Shown: positions 24,950 through 37,680, counted from the first letter of the stretch. The stretch: 64,000 bases of DNA from Protula sp. h YS-2021 (GCA_949752745.1 OX457027.1:90913720-90977719), one strand, 5' to 3'. Numbers and translations are program-made. Notes: generated from the sequence alone by a model not told the origin.

Positions 24950-27900
24950 AGCATGACTCCAGTCTACAACTCATGCCTCGTAATTTGGCCTGTCTCGACC
25001 TCTGACCACTGTACAGTAATATGCCGCCCCAGCCGGATATGAGTGATTTTAGCCCCAAACTCCAAATTCTGCGATGCACCCAAAAACGTGTGCATAACCT
25101 GAAGAAAGTACAGTGGACTAACATGTACCACCCGCACAGCTGTGCTGAACAATTTTCCTTTTTTTCACGAAGCCATGTCCTCTCTTCTGGACACCTACAT
25201 GCCACTGAGAGAGGTTGTCCTCAAGGCCAAACATAAGCCATGAGTCACACATACTACTTTCTCGGTTTAAGCATTTTACGGGGGAGAAAAAAACAGAATA
25301 TAATAGACTTCGCAATCTCAGGTGGAAAATTTCAAAAACAGATAACCCACATAAATGGTGGAAGAACATTACGGCACTCTGGCCACACAAAACCCGATGC
25401 AGTTAATTCCCTCTCCGCAATGGTGAATTTCCAGTTTGGTGGTGACAAAGCATCAGCATCAGCAAATAACAGCTTCTTTTCTGGTGTTTCTTGCACCATG
25501 CCAAAACTCGTAATTCGCCCGTCCCCCGGGCGCAACCGTATACCGAACTGGATTTTAAGGGATTGTGCTCCCCTCATCGATTTTCAACCGATCTATAGCG
25601 GGAGGAGTTATCCCTGAAATGTGGAAATGCGCTATCCGGTACCGAAAGTGAACCCACCAAAAGATCTCCAAAAAGACTTATGGCCAATCTCACTGACACC
25701 CGCAATAAGTAAAATCCTAGAACGGTCTGTTAACAACTGGATACTAGATAGTTTAAGACTTCATTGACGCTGGCCAGTTCGGTGCCCTCAAAATACATTC
25801 ACAGTTCAGGCGCTGGTAATAATGCTTCACGACTGGCTTCACCTCACAGACGACAGCCGACATGGCAATATGTAGTCCGCGTACTGCTCGTGGAATATTC
25901 GAAAGCCTTAGACAGGATAAACCCCAATGTGTTGGTAAAAAAGCTGCAACGACGGAATCTGCAACCTATCCTTATCTCATGGATATGTGCTTTTCTCACG
26001 GATAGGTGACAACGTGTTCTTCTAGGCCAAACCCTGTGAGACTGGTCATAAATCTGGGGAAATGTCTCCCAAGGAACACTATTGGGGGTCCTGTTATTTT
26101 TAATCATGATTAAGGACCTCTGCTTACAAATACCCACAATTAAGTCTGTAGACGACACGACAACGTACGATGTTAGGCAGGGTACTAATACGGCAATCCA
26201 AAAAGCTGCGACTTCTATCGATGAATGATAAAAAAAGAACGATATGAAACTTAACTGTATTAGAACAAAAGAAATGATTATCTGATTTAAAAGAAAGCAA
26301 CCTCAACAAGACCCAGTAACTATCAATGGCAGTTTTAATGGGCGACTCCGTAGAACCCATTAATTTCGGACATGCGCAGTTGACAAGGGTCCTATCCACA
26401 TAAACATCCGGGTATTTCTCATACATTTGTATGCAAAGTTGTACTTTCATTTTTTGCCATTTATAATGCCCAAAACGTGCTTTTGTATTCCAAAATGTTA
26501 TGAATGTTTAAAACATTATTTCACAAATCTTGTCCAAATAAATAAAGGGTGGGTAATATCTACTAAGTGGGATAAATTTGTGCCAAATTAGCACAGTGAT
26601 ATTTGCATAATTCACTTCATCGAAGACAGTTGCGTATCAAAGTTGTTTTTATCAAGAAATCTCTTAAGAAATATATATATAAATTTAGTATTCATATAAA
26701 ACTATTACTAATATAGTTTCCATGAAGTAAATGCTGTGATTGAAAATAAAACGTGTAGTTCTTAAATCATGTTTTAGAAATGTAAACAATAGTTTCTGCA
26801 TTTCTCTATCGACCTTCACCCCAAACACACCGCAGATATTTGCACGTCCCAGTGAATACTGCTGTGAAGCGCGCTCATTACTGATGCTAAAATCCTGATT
26901 CCCAACACATAGATCAAGCATACTATGTGTTGAAAAAAGAGAAATTTTGCAGTGTGCCTAATCTTTGCAATATCCATGGACCGTGTGATGAGTTTGTATT
27001 ACACATGGTATTAGAAAAGGTTGCTAAAACTTTCCTTTCTTATTCACTTTTAACTATATAACTTTTTATAGGGCAATGTGTTATTGTGGCATTTCTTGCT
27101 ATGTATTGCCTTTTGTTTTATGGACTAGAAATGATGTAAAAATATAATAAAAAAGACGCCACTCTGAGAAGAGTAACTTGTAACTTTTTATCTTAATCCA
27201 TTGAAACAAAGCTCAAATTTTCATCTCAATAACTGAGCGTTTTCCTGTGAAACTCTCACTTTTCATTTCTGACATTTTCTTTTAGCTGTATGAGAGTCAA
27301 GTGTCCAAAATCAACGCTTCAATGTTTAATTAAACGTGTAGTTTAAAAGTAAAGATTCCATATATTTACATTGAAAAAAAAAAACCGGATGAGAACGCAT
27401 CTGGACCCTTGACAACAGTGGCGCTGCCATACAGTTGCAAAAACACACATTTTAGAGTCCCCCATTGAATCTGTGTCATCAATTAAATTACTTGGCATCA
27501 AAGTATCAAATGATCTTTCTTGGAATAAACATATCCATTATATCTGCAGTAAGGCTTCAAGCAGATTGCATTTTCTCTACGTTTTAAACCGGTGTAATGT
27601 TTCCCCTAAGGACTTAGTATCCATTTTCTGCTCAACAGTAAGGCCAATACTAGAGCATGCTGTGCCTCTCTGGCACCCTGGCCTCACCCTAGGGTCAGAC
27701 AACCAATTAGAAAATATTCAAAAAGGGGCCCTCCGAATAACTTTCCCATGTGCTAATCATTAAACAGCTCAAAGTAAATTAATGGAATCCTCCCCACCCC
27801 ACCTGTCTCCCATACAGCACTCGCAACTCCTCTAAATATCCCCTACCAAAGTGTAAAACTATCAGATGTAAAAATAGTTAGTACCATATTGCTTGTTCAT

Positions 27901-28095
27901 CTTGCAATAAGGCATTGTATTAATGTGTGATCCTAGTCTATGTACAATTTGTATAATCTGCATAATTTGTTTAATATAATTTATATAATTTATTTTAGCC
28001 TGCTGATGCTAGAAGTTTTATCCTATGTACCTTTTTTATATGTTTTTGCTGCAAACAATAATAAATAAATAAATAAATAAATAGATAATAAATAA
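24950..28095 (+). pseudogene. Dead non-LTR retrotransposon (CR1/Jockey-like), split by another element
   Basis: Frameshifted remains of a LINE ORF2 run left to right. The linker after the endonuclease is seen at about 25140-25330 (DTYMPLREVV; EYNRLRNLRWKISK and KWWKNI). The reverse transcriptase follows with NWILRDCAPLI, PISLTPAISKILERSVN, EYSKALDRINP (motif A), SQGTLLGVLLF (motif B) and SVDDTTTY where YADD is expected (motif C). After an insertion (26334-27455) the C-terminal part resumes: SIKLLGIKVSNDLSWNKHI, RPILEHAVPLWHP, ENIQKGALRI. The 3' end is an (AAAT)n tail at about 28058-28095. Many stops and frame changes show it is inactive. Confidence 0.88.
26334..27455. mobile_element. DNA transposon relic with a THAP-type domain, inserted in the LINE
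   Basis: The segment interrupts the LINE between NGS and PIESVSSIKLLG. Near its ends are inverted blocks: CAGTTGACAAGGGTCC with CATCCGG at 26374-26412, and, reverse complemented, TTGTCAAGGGTCC with CATCCGG at about 27386-27414. The plus strand from 26467 reads MPKTCFCIPKC and then GWVIS, KWDKFVPN, a stop, and HSDICIIHFIEDS. C-x3-C spacing followed by W...P and CxxHF is the outline of a THAP zinc-binding domain, used by P-element and some other transposases. A stop breaks it. Outer ends and target duplication are not exact. Confidence 0.6.
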
Positions 28096-28447
28096 ACAAA
28101 GCACGGCTACAGACAAAGCAGACTCATTTGATCTTATCCTACAGCACGAGATAAATGGATCAGTTTGGCACAGTTTTAGTTACCCTTTGAAGGGAAGCAC
28201 TAAAACTTACTAAGCTAACAGACTAAAGGGAGGAGGAAGAGACAAACAATGCTCAAGTAATTCCGTCAAAAACATCCAGGACGCCTCTGTTACTGAATTA
28301 TTGCCATTTTCTAAGCTTGCCTTATTTATTCATTTTAAATTTATTTATTTATTGGCATTTTATTGGCAGGTACCTAGACGAAGTTATTGCCACAATTTCA
28401 CCGGGACAAAGTCTGGTGGATCAGCGAGAGCTGGACGAGCCGGATCC

Positions 28448-29300
28448 GGGTGGCGTCTGGCGTTACTAAGTACACAGGTGGTGGATTGGCGGTTTTGGGG
28501 CGGCGTCTGGGGGTACTTACTACACAGGCGGTGGATTGGCGGTTTTTGGGGTGTCGTCTGGCGTTACTAAGTACACAGGTGGTGGATCGGCGGTTTTTGG
28601 GTGGCGTCTGGCGTTACTAAGTACACAGGTGGTGGATTGGCGGTTTTTGGGTGGCGTCTGGCGTTACTAAGTACACAGGTGGTGGATTGGCGGTTTTTGG
28701 CGGCGTCTGGGGGTACTTACTACACAGGCGGTGGATTGGCGGTTTTTGGGCGGTGTCTGGGGGTACTTACTACACAGGCGGTGGATTGGCGGTTTTTGGG
28801 CGGCGTCTGGCGTTACTAAGTACACAGGTGGTGGATTGGCGGTTTTTGGGCGGCGTCTGGGGGTACTTACTACACAGGCGGTGGATTGGCGGTTTTTGGG
28901 TGGCGTCTGGCGTTACTAAGTATACAGGTGGTGGATTGGCGGTTTTTGGGCGGCGTCTGGGCGTACTTACTACACAGGCGGTGGATTGGCGGTTTTTGGG
29001 TGGCGTCTGGCGTTACTAAGTACACAGGCGGTGGATTGGCGGTTTTTGGGCGGCGTCTGGGGGTACTTACTACACAGGCGGTGGATTGGCGGTTTTTGGG
29101 TGGCGTCTGGCGTTACTAAGTACACAGGTGGTGGATTGGCGGTTTTTGGCGGCGTCTGGGGGTACTTACTACACAGGCGGTGGATTGGCGGTTTTTGGGT
29201 GGCGTCTGGCGTTACTAAGTACACAGGTGGTGGATTGGCGGTTTTTGGCGGCGTCTGGGGGTACTTACTACACAGGCGGTGTGTGGGTGGATGGCGGCTG
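28448..29300. repeat. 50-bp minisatellite carrying copies of the exon 7 splice donor
   Basis: About 17 units of two alternating kinds: GGCGTCTGGGGGTACTTACT then ACACAGGCGGTGGATTGGCG, and GGCGTCTGGCGTTACTAAGT then ACACAGGTGGTGGATTGGCG, each closing with GTTTTTGGG. On the minus strand the first kind reads GTAAGTACCCCCAGACGC, the same 18 bases as the start of the intron after LRRCC1-like exon 7 (29365 leftward). The array begins about 65 bp into that intron. Confidence 0.93.
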
Positions 29301-29365
29301 AGTGTACTTAACATTCAGGCAGCGGCAAGGCGAGCGGAAACTCGGTAGCGTCTGGGGGTACTTAC

Positions 29366-29639
29366 CACGTAGGTGTTCTTCATGTCGTCCCTCAGCCTCT
29401 CGTCCATGGCGGTGGTCCCCACGACAGGCACGGCGCTGGTGCCCGCCACAGGCACGTGACGTCCTGACGACGACAATTCAGATGACGACTCCTTCGCTGG
29501 CCCTGGGCCCTGGGCAGAAGACGAGCGGGCGCTGGGTGGTGTCCGGGCGGGCGAGCGGGCGCTGGGTGGTGTCCGGGCGGGTGAGCGGGAGTCACGCCTT
29601 GGTGATCTTCCACTGAGCATCAGATCATCTGAGGTAGAG
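29366..29639 (-). CDS. LRRCC1: LRRCC1-like exon 7 of window: Ser/Arg/Pro-rich linker ending at the coiled coil
   Basis: The exon is 274 bp between acceptor TTTGTTTACAG and a perfect donor GTAAGT. One base completes a Ser codon, then 91 codons run without a stop. It opens STSDDLMLSGRSPRRDSRSP, contains an 11-residue peptide in tandem (SPARTPPSARS twice, a 33-bp repeat at about 29525-29590), and ends MDERLRDDMKNTYV in phase 0. The final NTYV joins SLMEEL of the next exon, as NTYQSLVEQL does in vertebrate LRRCC1. The linker is low complexity and fast evolving. The intron after the donor opens into a minisatellite that carries copies of this donor. Confidence 0.85.
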
Positions 29640-30429
29640 CTGTAAACAAATTACACTATGAAACGCGCATGTCATAAACAGAGCTTTACATTAAAGCCTA
29701 AAATGGGTGCAGGATTCGGTGTTTGGGCAGGTAAAGAGTGTGGTCGGGCAAAGCAGATCTCTTAACCTAAAAGTGGTGTTTGGTCTTGGGAAACATTCTA
29801 TGATATCATGGTCTTTCTATTAAGGGAGTGGTGTATGATATTTTTACCTGCCAGACCTCCAATCCTCCACCTCTCCCCCCCCCCCCCCCACCCCTCGTGA
29901 GAAGACACTAACCGGGAAAAAAGTCGGGATTCCCATATCCCAATGTCCACGACTGAAATCTTGGCCACATAAAAAAATAAACAAACAAACAAACAAACAA
30001 AACAAAGAAAAAAATAAAGAAGACCTAGGTTTCTTCTTCGCCTTTCCTCCGGACGAGGGAGGGTGGAGGGGGTGGAGTTTAGGTGGCAGGAGTACTTGTT
30101 TGTTCAAAATCACGAGAACACTGTAGCTATGGCATCTATGCGGAACAACTTACTTCAAAGCCACATGTCCCTTAACTGTTCTTTTCTACACAGACCGCCA
30201 CAAAATTATTCCATGAACTGTTCCCAAATTGAGCCGAAACGCCATAACATATGCTCTTCTGCTGTATTCAGTGTAGAGGCATCGGACAGCATTTCAAATT
30301 CAATTGACCGAAAACTAAATGAAAACCATGTTTTCTTTATGAGAACTTCTCTGTTGAATTAATTATTGTCTGGAAGAATTTCAAACGACTATTACTACGG
30401 ACATTTCGTCACATCAAATGTTTTTGCAC
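29640..30429. other. Intron sequence, poly-C and (CAAA)n only
   Basis: Start of the large intron region upstream of exon 7. A C-run is at 29875-29889 and (AAAC)n at about 29980-30010. No gene recognised. Confidence 0.45.
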
Positions 30430-31250
30430 TTACGACTTTAGTTTCTTGTTTTTATAAACAAAACATATGTCTGACCGTAATTTCCCAATAACTAGTCTCC
30501 TTTTTCTCTTATTACTTAAATAAAAGATTCATTTCAGCAAACATAATTATAATTCATTGTCAAAAAAAAAAAAAAAAAAAAAAAAAAAAGATGGTGGTCA
30601 CGGTGGTCGCTAAAGCGGGTTTTACTGTAAGTCTTCTTTATCCAGGTCTGAAAGTTGGTCGCTCCAGCATTTTCACTGTGCGTTACATTTCTATCCGGGT
30701 CTGGAAGTTGTTCAAGACAGGCAGGTTTTACCGCACGTCTTTTTTATCGAAATCCGAACGGGGTCGCGACAAACAGGTTTCACTTTACATCCTTTTATCT
30801 GGATCTATAAGGTGGTATGGATTTTTTTTTTTTTTGCTAACCCCCACCACCTCCCCCTAAACATCTAATGTAGATGTGACTCTAAACGCAACCCTAGCCC
30901 TTTTACCCAAGGTTACGGTATCGGTCTGTACCCTAAGTGTAGTTACAGCAATAATGTATACCTTGTCTTCGAACATTCCCATCGGTCAAAAGTACTAGAT
31001 AGGCATTCATCAAAACTGTAACATATGACTCACCTGGGTGGGAGAGGAGTGGGGATGGGGAAGGAGGGGGGGGGGGGGGGGGTAGGGCATTTTGGTACCA
31101 AAATGTTGAGCTGCTTGTCAAAACACAAGGTATCAGATGACCCACTTTAAAAGTGAAAAATTCTTTCAGTTACTGCAAACAATGCTAACCGCTACAAAAT
31201 AACTCCCATATACGAACTAGAGCAGTGTGCATAGCCCTACATATTCCCCA
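30430..31250. repeat. Long composite dispersed repeat, copy 2
   Basis: Homologous in order to 19610-20410: TTTCTTGTTTTTATAAACAA, GGTCGCTAAAGCGGGTTTTA, GACAGGCAGGTTTTACCG, GGTCTGTACCCTAAGTGTAG, CACAAGGTATCAGATG. An A-run is at about 30560-30588 and a G-run at about 31065-31081. Confidence 0.8.
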
Positions 31251-31289
31251 CAGGCCTCCCCCCCCCCCCCCATCAGTTAAGCACGGCCA

Positions 31290-32070
31290 TCAATAGTCAA
31301 TCAAGAGCTGAAGTCCAGTTGGTGCATTTTCCTTGGACGGACCTGGCCCATTTACAATACCGATCTGTGTTTGTTCCCATAGAAGCTGCATACCAAGTTT
31401 CATGATGACAGACCGACAGACCGACCGAAACGCGGTCGATCGCATATATTCCCCACAGGTTCTACCTGTGGGGAATAAAACAACTTGGCAACCGCATGAA
31501 ATAACATTTGCGGTGTACATACCCACATACTTTCAACGACTGCTATAGTCCCTGCTTCTGTAACAAAAACCGTGCGACTTATAAAAATAATTAACCACTC
31601 TAAGTTTGAGGTCGATCCGATTCTCCATTATCGAGATAGTTTGCTTTACAACAGATAATCCCTTTACGTAACGATGTCCTATTCGGTCAGCGCTTGTTCC
31701 ACTCTAGGCAAAATTTGAAATAATCTTCACAACCAACAATTACACCGCTTTTGAACTTTCTCCAACGACCACCGGATGATAAATTTGACACATAAGATTT
31801 TTATGTAATGGCGTCAAACGCCTTCCTTACCTAAGCCACAGGGGTCAAAAATTGAAATAACCCTCCAACCTGCCCAAAAATGAACAGACCAAGTTTGAAG
31901 ACGATCCAACATTTCGTTCTCAAGATATCTTGTACCCAACAAAAGACACACACACACACGCAAATACACAGACAGACAGAACGTACAAAACCAACACGTC
32001 TCCCCTCCGTCTGGGGGGGGGGGGGGGCATAATTTAGCGCGGTGCCTTTCACTTCCATCTGGATTATCAT
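31290..32070. repeat. Hairpin-ended repeat and composite-family segment
   Basis: 31320-31480 ends in a 14-bp perfect stem TATTCCCCACAGGT/ACCTGTGGGGAATA with a 3-base loop at 31447-31477. 31550-32030 is the GTCGATCCGATTCTCC / TTATGTAATGGCGTCAAACG type of unit, closing with (CA)n, (GACA)n and a G-run. Confidence 0.72.
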
Positions 32071-34080
32071 AATTATTATTATGGGGGGGGGGGGGGGTGG
32101 GGGGCTCCGGCGTCTATTTAGTAAGACTAGTTCCAGGAATCCTTATGTGAAAAGATAGAAAGCTCGATGCCAGACCGATTCACGTAAAAATTGAAAAGGC
32201 GTGTGCGGTGACACGCATTGGACCTTTGCTGATCTGCAGATATTTACATATTTCCAAAACACTCCGGACAGAAACTAGAGCGGTCAGTGCCCACAAAACC
32301 TAGGTGTACTGGGATATATCGTACACTTTCAATTGAAACTCATTTAATATACATTGCTTTTGTAAACAAAAACATATGTCTCCGACCAAATCCATGTTTT
32401 GCAATACCCGTTTCCCAATTTTTCCATTTACAGAAAGAAAAGAATTATTTTCCTTTTTGTAACTAGAGTCATTTATGATAAATTCAAAGAAAACACAACA
32501 TTGTTCACAAGAATGACCGTCAAAATATACCGGAAACTTGCAATATGTAATTTTCTGCAAACATTCTTTTTATCATGGAATAATCTCCAAGCCGGACAGT
32601 TCAAGAACCTGATTTAACCTAGAGCACTTCATAAGCCCTGCACATCTCTTAAATACATCTGCTCGCCACCACTAGCCATCTCTCCGAAGCAGTTTAATTA
32701 TATTTCTTAGCACAGACTTGCGCTTACCGTGACTTACATAATGCAATATAAAGGAATGTAAAGGACCGAGGAATTCATTAGGAAATACCATTCCGTGAGA
32801 AATACACGAAAACACATTTAAAAGACAGTGTGAGCCATACAGCACGGAACCACAGCTTGTTTGTGATGTCACTGTTTTAAACGGAGGCATGATCGATATT
32901 TTTCTGGGAAACGCTGTAATCCCAAGCGGATTAACTGACAGTGCACGCTTATTCACGATGCGAAGTTAACAACGGAAAGGACCAGGGGGGAAGGGGGGGA
33001 GGTGAGGGGAGGGGGAAATGGGGGGAGAATCAGCGAAATAAAAATACATTACGTAATATTTTTACGTAATGATGTCATACTTAGTCCATTTTTTCCCGAA
33101 CGCATTTCAAATTGTGCAAAACCGTTCGGATTATCCACGGAATAATTATACCATGTTTGAAGTCGATCCGACTTCTCCTTTTCAAGATATTTTGTGCATG
33201 AGATTTTGTTTGGAGCAAACTTTACGTTATAACGTCAAATGCGGTCTTCGTTTGCAAAGTTTGCAACAATCTTCAACAGAATCATTCGAACCTGCCAAAA
33301 AAACAAAACAAAAAACAATTCCAACAATTCTGAAGGATCTCCAAGGTTCAATAACCGAAAAAACTTTGTAAATAAGATTTTGACGAAATGACGTCACGCG
33401 CCTTCCTTAATAATGTAACAAAAGTTGACAGTGCCGTCTGATTGACCCAAAGAATATGAACACAAAGTTTGAAGACGACACAATTTTATTTTATCGAGAT
33501 ACTTGCTCACAAAATCTTGTTAAACATCTATACATATTTCGCGTGATGACATCACATCACGTACTCGTTCGTTCTACTCGCACCAACATTTGGCACACTC
33601 TTTCGGACCTACCAAGCAACAATCCAACCAAGTTTGAACTTCTCCGATTGAGCGGGCTGACAAACTGGGTACAGAAGAATTTTACGTAATGTCGTCATAT
33701 GCTTCCCTTAAATTGACGGGGGTCGTGCTCGGGCTCGTTGAAATCGATTTATTGCACAATTCAGCTGATCTCGCGGACCCCACATTTTGCCTCGAAATCG
33801 ACGGACTTCCGTCCATCGACGGAAAACGACCCCTGAATTTAACACGCGTCTAAAAATCCGCTCGACCTACCCAAGAAATAAAGAGACCAAGTTTGAAGTC
33901 GATCCGACTTTTTGTTATCGAGATATCCTGCAAATAACATTTTGTCCGCAGCACACTGACACACACAGACACAAACACAGACAAAACACACAAATACTAT
34001 GTCTACCCTTGTCCGGGGAGAGACATAATTACGAGAAACAGGCAGAACCTCCATGCATTCCAACTACCATTCGCAATACA
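32071..34080. repeat. Long composite dispersed repeat, copy 3
   Basis: 32268-33010 matches 19550-20770 in part (AGAGCGGTCAGTGCCCACAA; AAACGCTGTAATCCCAAGCG). 33055-34030 holds three GTCGATCCGACTT-type units and ends with (ACACAGACA)n and GTCCGGGGAGAGACATAAT. A direct match to copy 1 is visible at 33540-33640 (CTCGTTCGTTCTACTCGC). Confidence 0.72.
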
Positions 34081-34625
34081 TGTTTGATATTTTTGGGTAT
34101 CCAGGCACACAAACAGGGAATCGTTTCCAGATGAGTATAACATGTAGCGTGGGCAAGAGCCAAATATCCGTGATTCTTGGCAAGAGATTTTCATTCACAT
34201 AGAAAGGGGAAAACGGTGAAGCTTTTAAGACTGGAAGTGACCAGCGGTCATTGAAATGGCCCCGCGTCCTGCTCATCATCTGATGACTCGTTTCCAATGG
34301 CGGGGGGGGGGGGGGGAGGGAGGGTTTATTACAGCGGTAATGGCAAGCCATCACAATCACGCTGCGACAACGAGTGAGCAGACAATAGTAGAGCGCAACA
34401 GTGTTCATTGACATCCAGCGCTCACTGACACGCATATCCGCTCTCCGCGCTCCTTCAACGGCTAGTCACTCATGCTAATGACGTCATCAAAACAATGAGG
34501 CACACCTTCCGTAAGGGCTTCTCCTTCTTGTTCTTGCTGTTGTCGTTCTTCTTCTAATCTTCTTCCTGTTCTACTACTGCTTTGCATTCTTCTTACTACA
34601 AGTACAGGTGGCCTTTTCTTAACTT
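34081..34625. other. Unassigned; G-run at 34302-34315
   Basis: No gene or named repeat recognised. Confidence 0.4.
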
Positions 34626-35245
34626 CTTTTTCTTCTTCTTCTTCTTCTTCTTCTTCTTCTTCTTCTTCTTCTTCTTCTTCTTCTTCTTCTTCTTCTCATT
34701 ATTGCTATACTGCTAATTTTTATAACAATACTTGTTATTATTATTATTGTTAATAATAATAACAATAATACTAATACTAATAATAATAATAATTATTATT
34801 ATTATTATAATTTTAATCTGTCAACATGCAATCAGTCAATCTTATGCCTGCAGAAATGAGTTTTGGTTCGAATGTACTTTACCGTCACTGGGCCATGTTT
34901 ATTCTCCACATCTGGGCATATTTTGCTCGTCATTGAAGGTCCAGTGAGGCAGAGGGTAAATGGTGTCAGTAAAATCCGAATGAATGAATTTTTCCCTTCT
35001 GTGATACATTATGTGGTTTTTCCATGCAGTATTATCGGGGTGCTACTCCTACTACAACTGCTACTACCACCTACTACTACTACTACTACTAGTTCTGTCA
35101 TACCACTACGACTACTGTTACTAGTAGTGCTGCTCGTACAACTGCTACTCCCACATCTACCACCACCTCCTACTACTACTGCTTCTACTGTTATTACAAC
35201 GACTACTGTTACTACTACTACTATTACTACTAAAGCCCACAAGCA
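34626..35245. repeat. Simple sequence cluster: (TTC)n, (ATT)n, (CTA)n
   Basis: (TTC)n at 34626-34694, (ATT/AAT)n at about 34733-34815 and imperfect (CTA)n at about 35045-35240. Confidence 0.93.
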
Positions 35246-37680
35246 TAGCAATCACAACTAATGCCGCGTCACTGTCACATGGTCAGCTCTGAGCTGTTCC
35301 CAATTACAGTGACATTGGTCAACCAGGTTGTTCAGTGACAACACGATACCCATCGCTGAAGCCGATGATGTGCAACGCCAGCCAGCCCCAATCCACCCCG
35401 CCCCCTCCCCTCTCCCACCTACCCCGATTGCACAAAGATAAGACAGTGAAACTCGTCAACTGGCGTTCTCTACACACGAATGGTAAGTCTGGTGGCGTGG
35501 CATAGTGAAGGAAGCGCACGTCCAAGCAATCCTAACATGATTTGATGGGATTAAGAGAAGGAAGCACGAGTCTACAGCCATACGGGCTCACGACTCGTAA
35601 TCGAGCATCAGACACAGGCTGTAACAGATCTCAAGCCGCAACACTCGGGGGGGAGGGGGGGGGGGGGGAGAAGGAACGCTATATGCCAAGCTGATGTTAT
35701 GCCGCGAGGAAAGCACCGAAAACAAACAAATGGACTGGTTCGATTGCGTTTCACCGGCCCACTGTAAAAAAATTCGACGCTCCCGCGGTGCGTATCCCCT
35801 TTCCAAGGCCAAAAAAGAGTAGTTAATACAAACTACGATGGAGCTAAATTCTGTTTTCGGGACGTAGACTATTCGATTTAAGGAATAAAATATGTACATA
35901 TTTACACATTATGAGGCCGCAGAGATCCAACTACCCACATGCTTGGCGAGGGGGTGGGGAATGTAGGACTCAACCCAATAGAGATTCCCACCCTTCTCCA
36001 CCCCACCATTCCCCACCAACAATCCCTATCTCTCCCGGATCGAAACGAACACTTTTTTTTAAGGATTAAGATACCTAGCAAATTCACGTAACACACACGT
36101 CTTGATTTTGTGGTCACAAATTCTACTGCACACTTTCTCCGGCATTTAAACCAAGAAGAGACCCAAAACACATGACTTATCCTTTTGAAAATTAATGTGA
36201 AGAACCTTTCGCTATTACTGGTAAGACCCCCTCTCCCTCCCCCCCCCCCCCCCCCCCCCAGAAGAGGGCTGAGCTTAAAAGACAAATCAAAGAGTTCCCG
36301 TTACAAGCAACAATCTGTATCTCGCTGCCGCCAGAAAACAAATCCATTCTCAAAACAGAATTAAACAAAAAAACAAACAACAACATATTTTGCTGGGTTT
36401 TTTTTCGCATGAAAATCGTTCATGGATAGAATTTCATCTCAAAGAAATATCCCAAACACACAATAATTACATGTCAGGTATTTAATAATTTAAATGGTTT
36501 AGTTGAGAACTAGTGCGGAATTATTGCGGATAATTCACGGAAAAAATAAATCCCCGAATAACAATGTAACAAATCGAAACTGCTGGAGGAGAAAGGGTCA
36601 ATATGCGTCAAACATAGGGGACTTCATTCACGTGTAAATGGAGTGTAAGTATGCTATTTTTCTGGATATCTAAAGAAATGAAAATGTCATTTTGAAGACT
36701 GATATTTTAGATAAAGTGTGCCCATGAGGGGAAATACCCCAGGCAGATTGTAATGTTTAATTTAACGTTGAGTTGAACCACTAAGCACTTCAAAATTCCC
36801 TCCTGACTTGGTTACACACACGATGGAACTGATATGTCTTATTTCCAGCCTCTCACATTAAAAGAAGGGAGGGGAGTTGTTGTATATATATGCATTATGA
36901 AAGAATCAGCAGCCTTGTGCGATGACATCAAAGTGGTCAGTGTGCTGAAGCAGAGCTGTCAAAAGGGCGGGGGGCGTGAGGCGAAAAAACAGAGCTTATT
37001 GTCATGCTAAAAAGCCACAGATCGCACGAATATATAAATGTCACAGCAGTGCATGGATAATGAAACGCCTGGCTGATGTCACACTGGGGGACACTGCAGT
37101 GACACTGATAGTGAAATCCAGGATTATTTACACCAAACGAAACGGATAGAGGGATTATCTCTTGAAACGAAGTGAACGCGATGTGATAAATATTAAGCGC
37201 TTGAATATCCATGCTGTGCTTTTTGGCCTTTCCTTGCAGTGAACCTGTGAGAACTTGATATATTTTAAGAATAGCTCGGTTCCTAAGACTTATTACAATT
37301 TGCAGCCGTTAGTGCAGTGTCTTGTTCCTTTTTTTTTTTACCCCCTGCGCTCGTCAAGTAGAGGTTCAGCATGGAGCCTTGGAACTAAAAACAAATTATT
37401 ATGCAAATGGATATACTAAAAAACAGTTCGAACTTAGTGGAATAATATAATACAGTTAAAACGACAAGAGATGAGAATTATGATTACGTCACTGATCACG
37501 TGGTAATGAGCAAGAAAAAAAAACACAACAGACAACTGGTCGGTTCAAAGAAAAGAAAAGAGCCGAAACATAAAGTTTTTTTCTGGATAAGGCGGAGACT
37601 GCCACTTGAAGCAGGTAACTACTGCGGAGTTTCGGGCATTTTTATTGAACAATATTTAAAAAAAAAATATTGACACAGTA
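35246..37680. other. No gene recognised; homopolymer runs
   Basis: G-run at about 35648-35668 and C-run at about 36239-36259. A 91-codon minus-strand frame at 37212-36937 has no recognisable domain. Confidence 0.4.

Noticed and set aside
36937..37212. 91-codon minus-strand frame with several cysteines
   Set aside because: No domain, splice border or homologue recognised; length is within chance.
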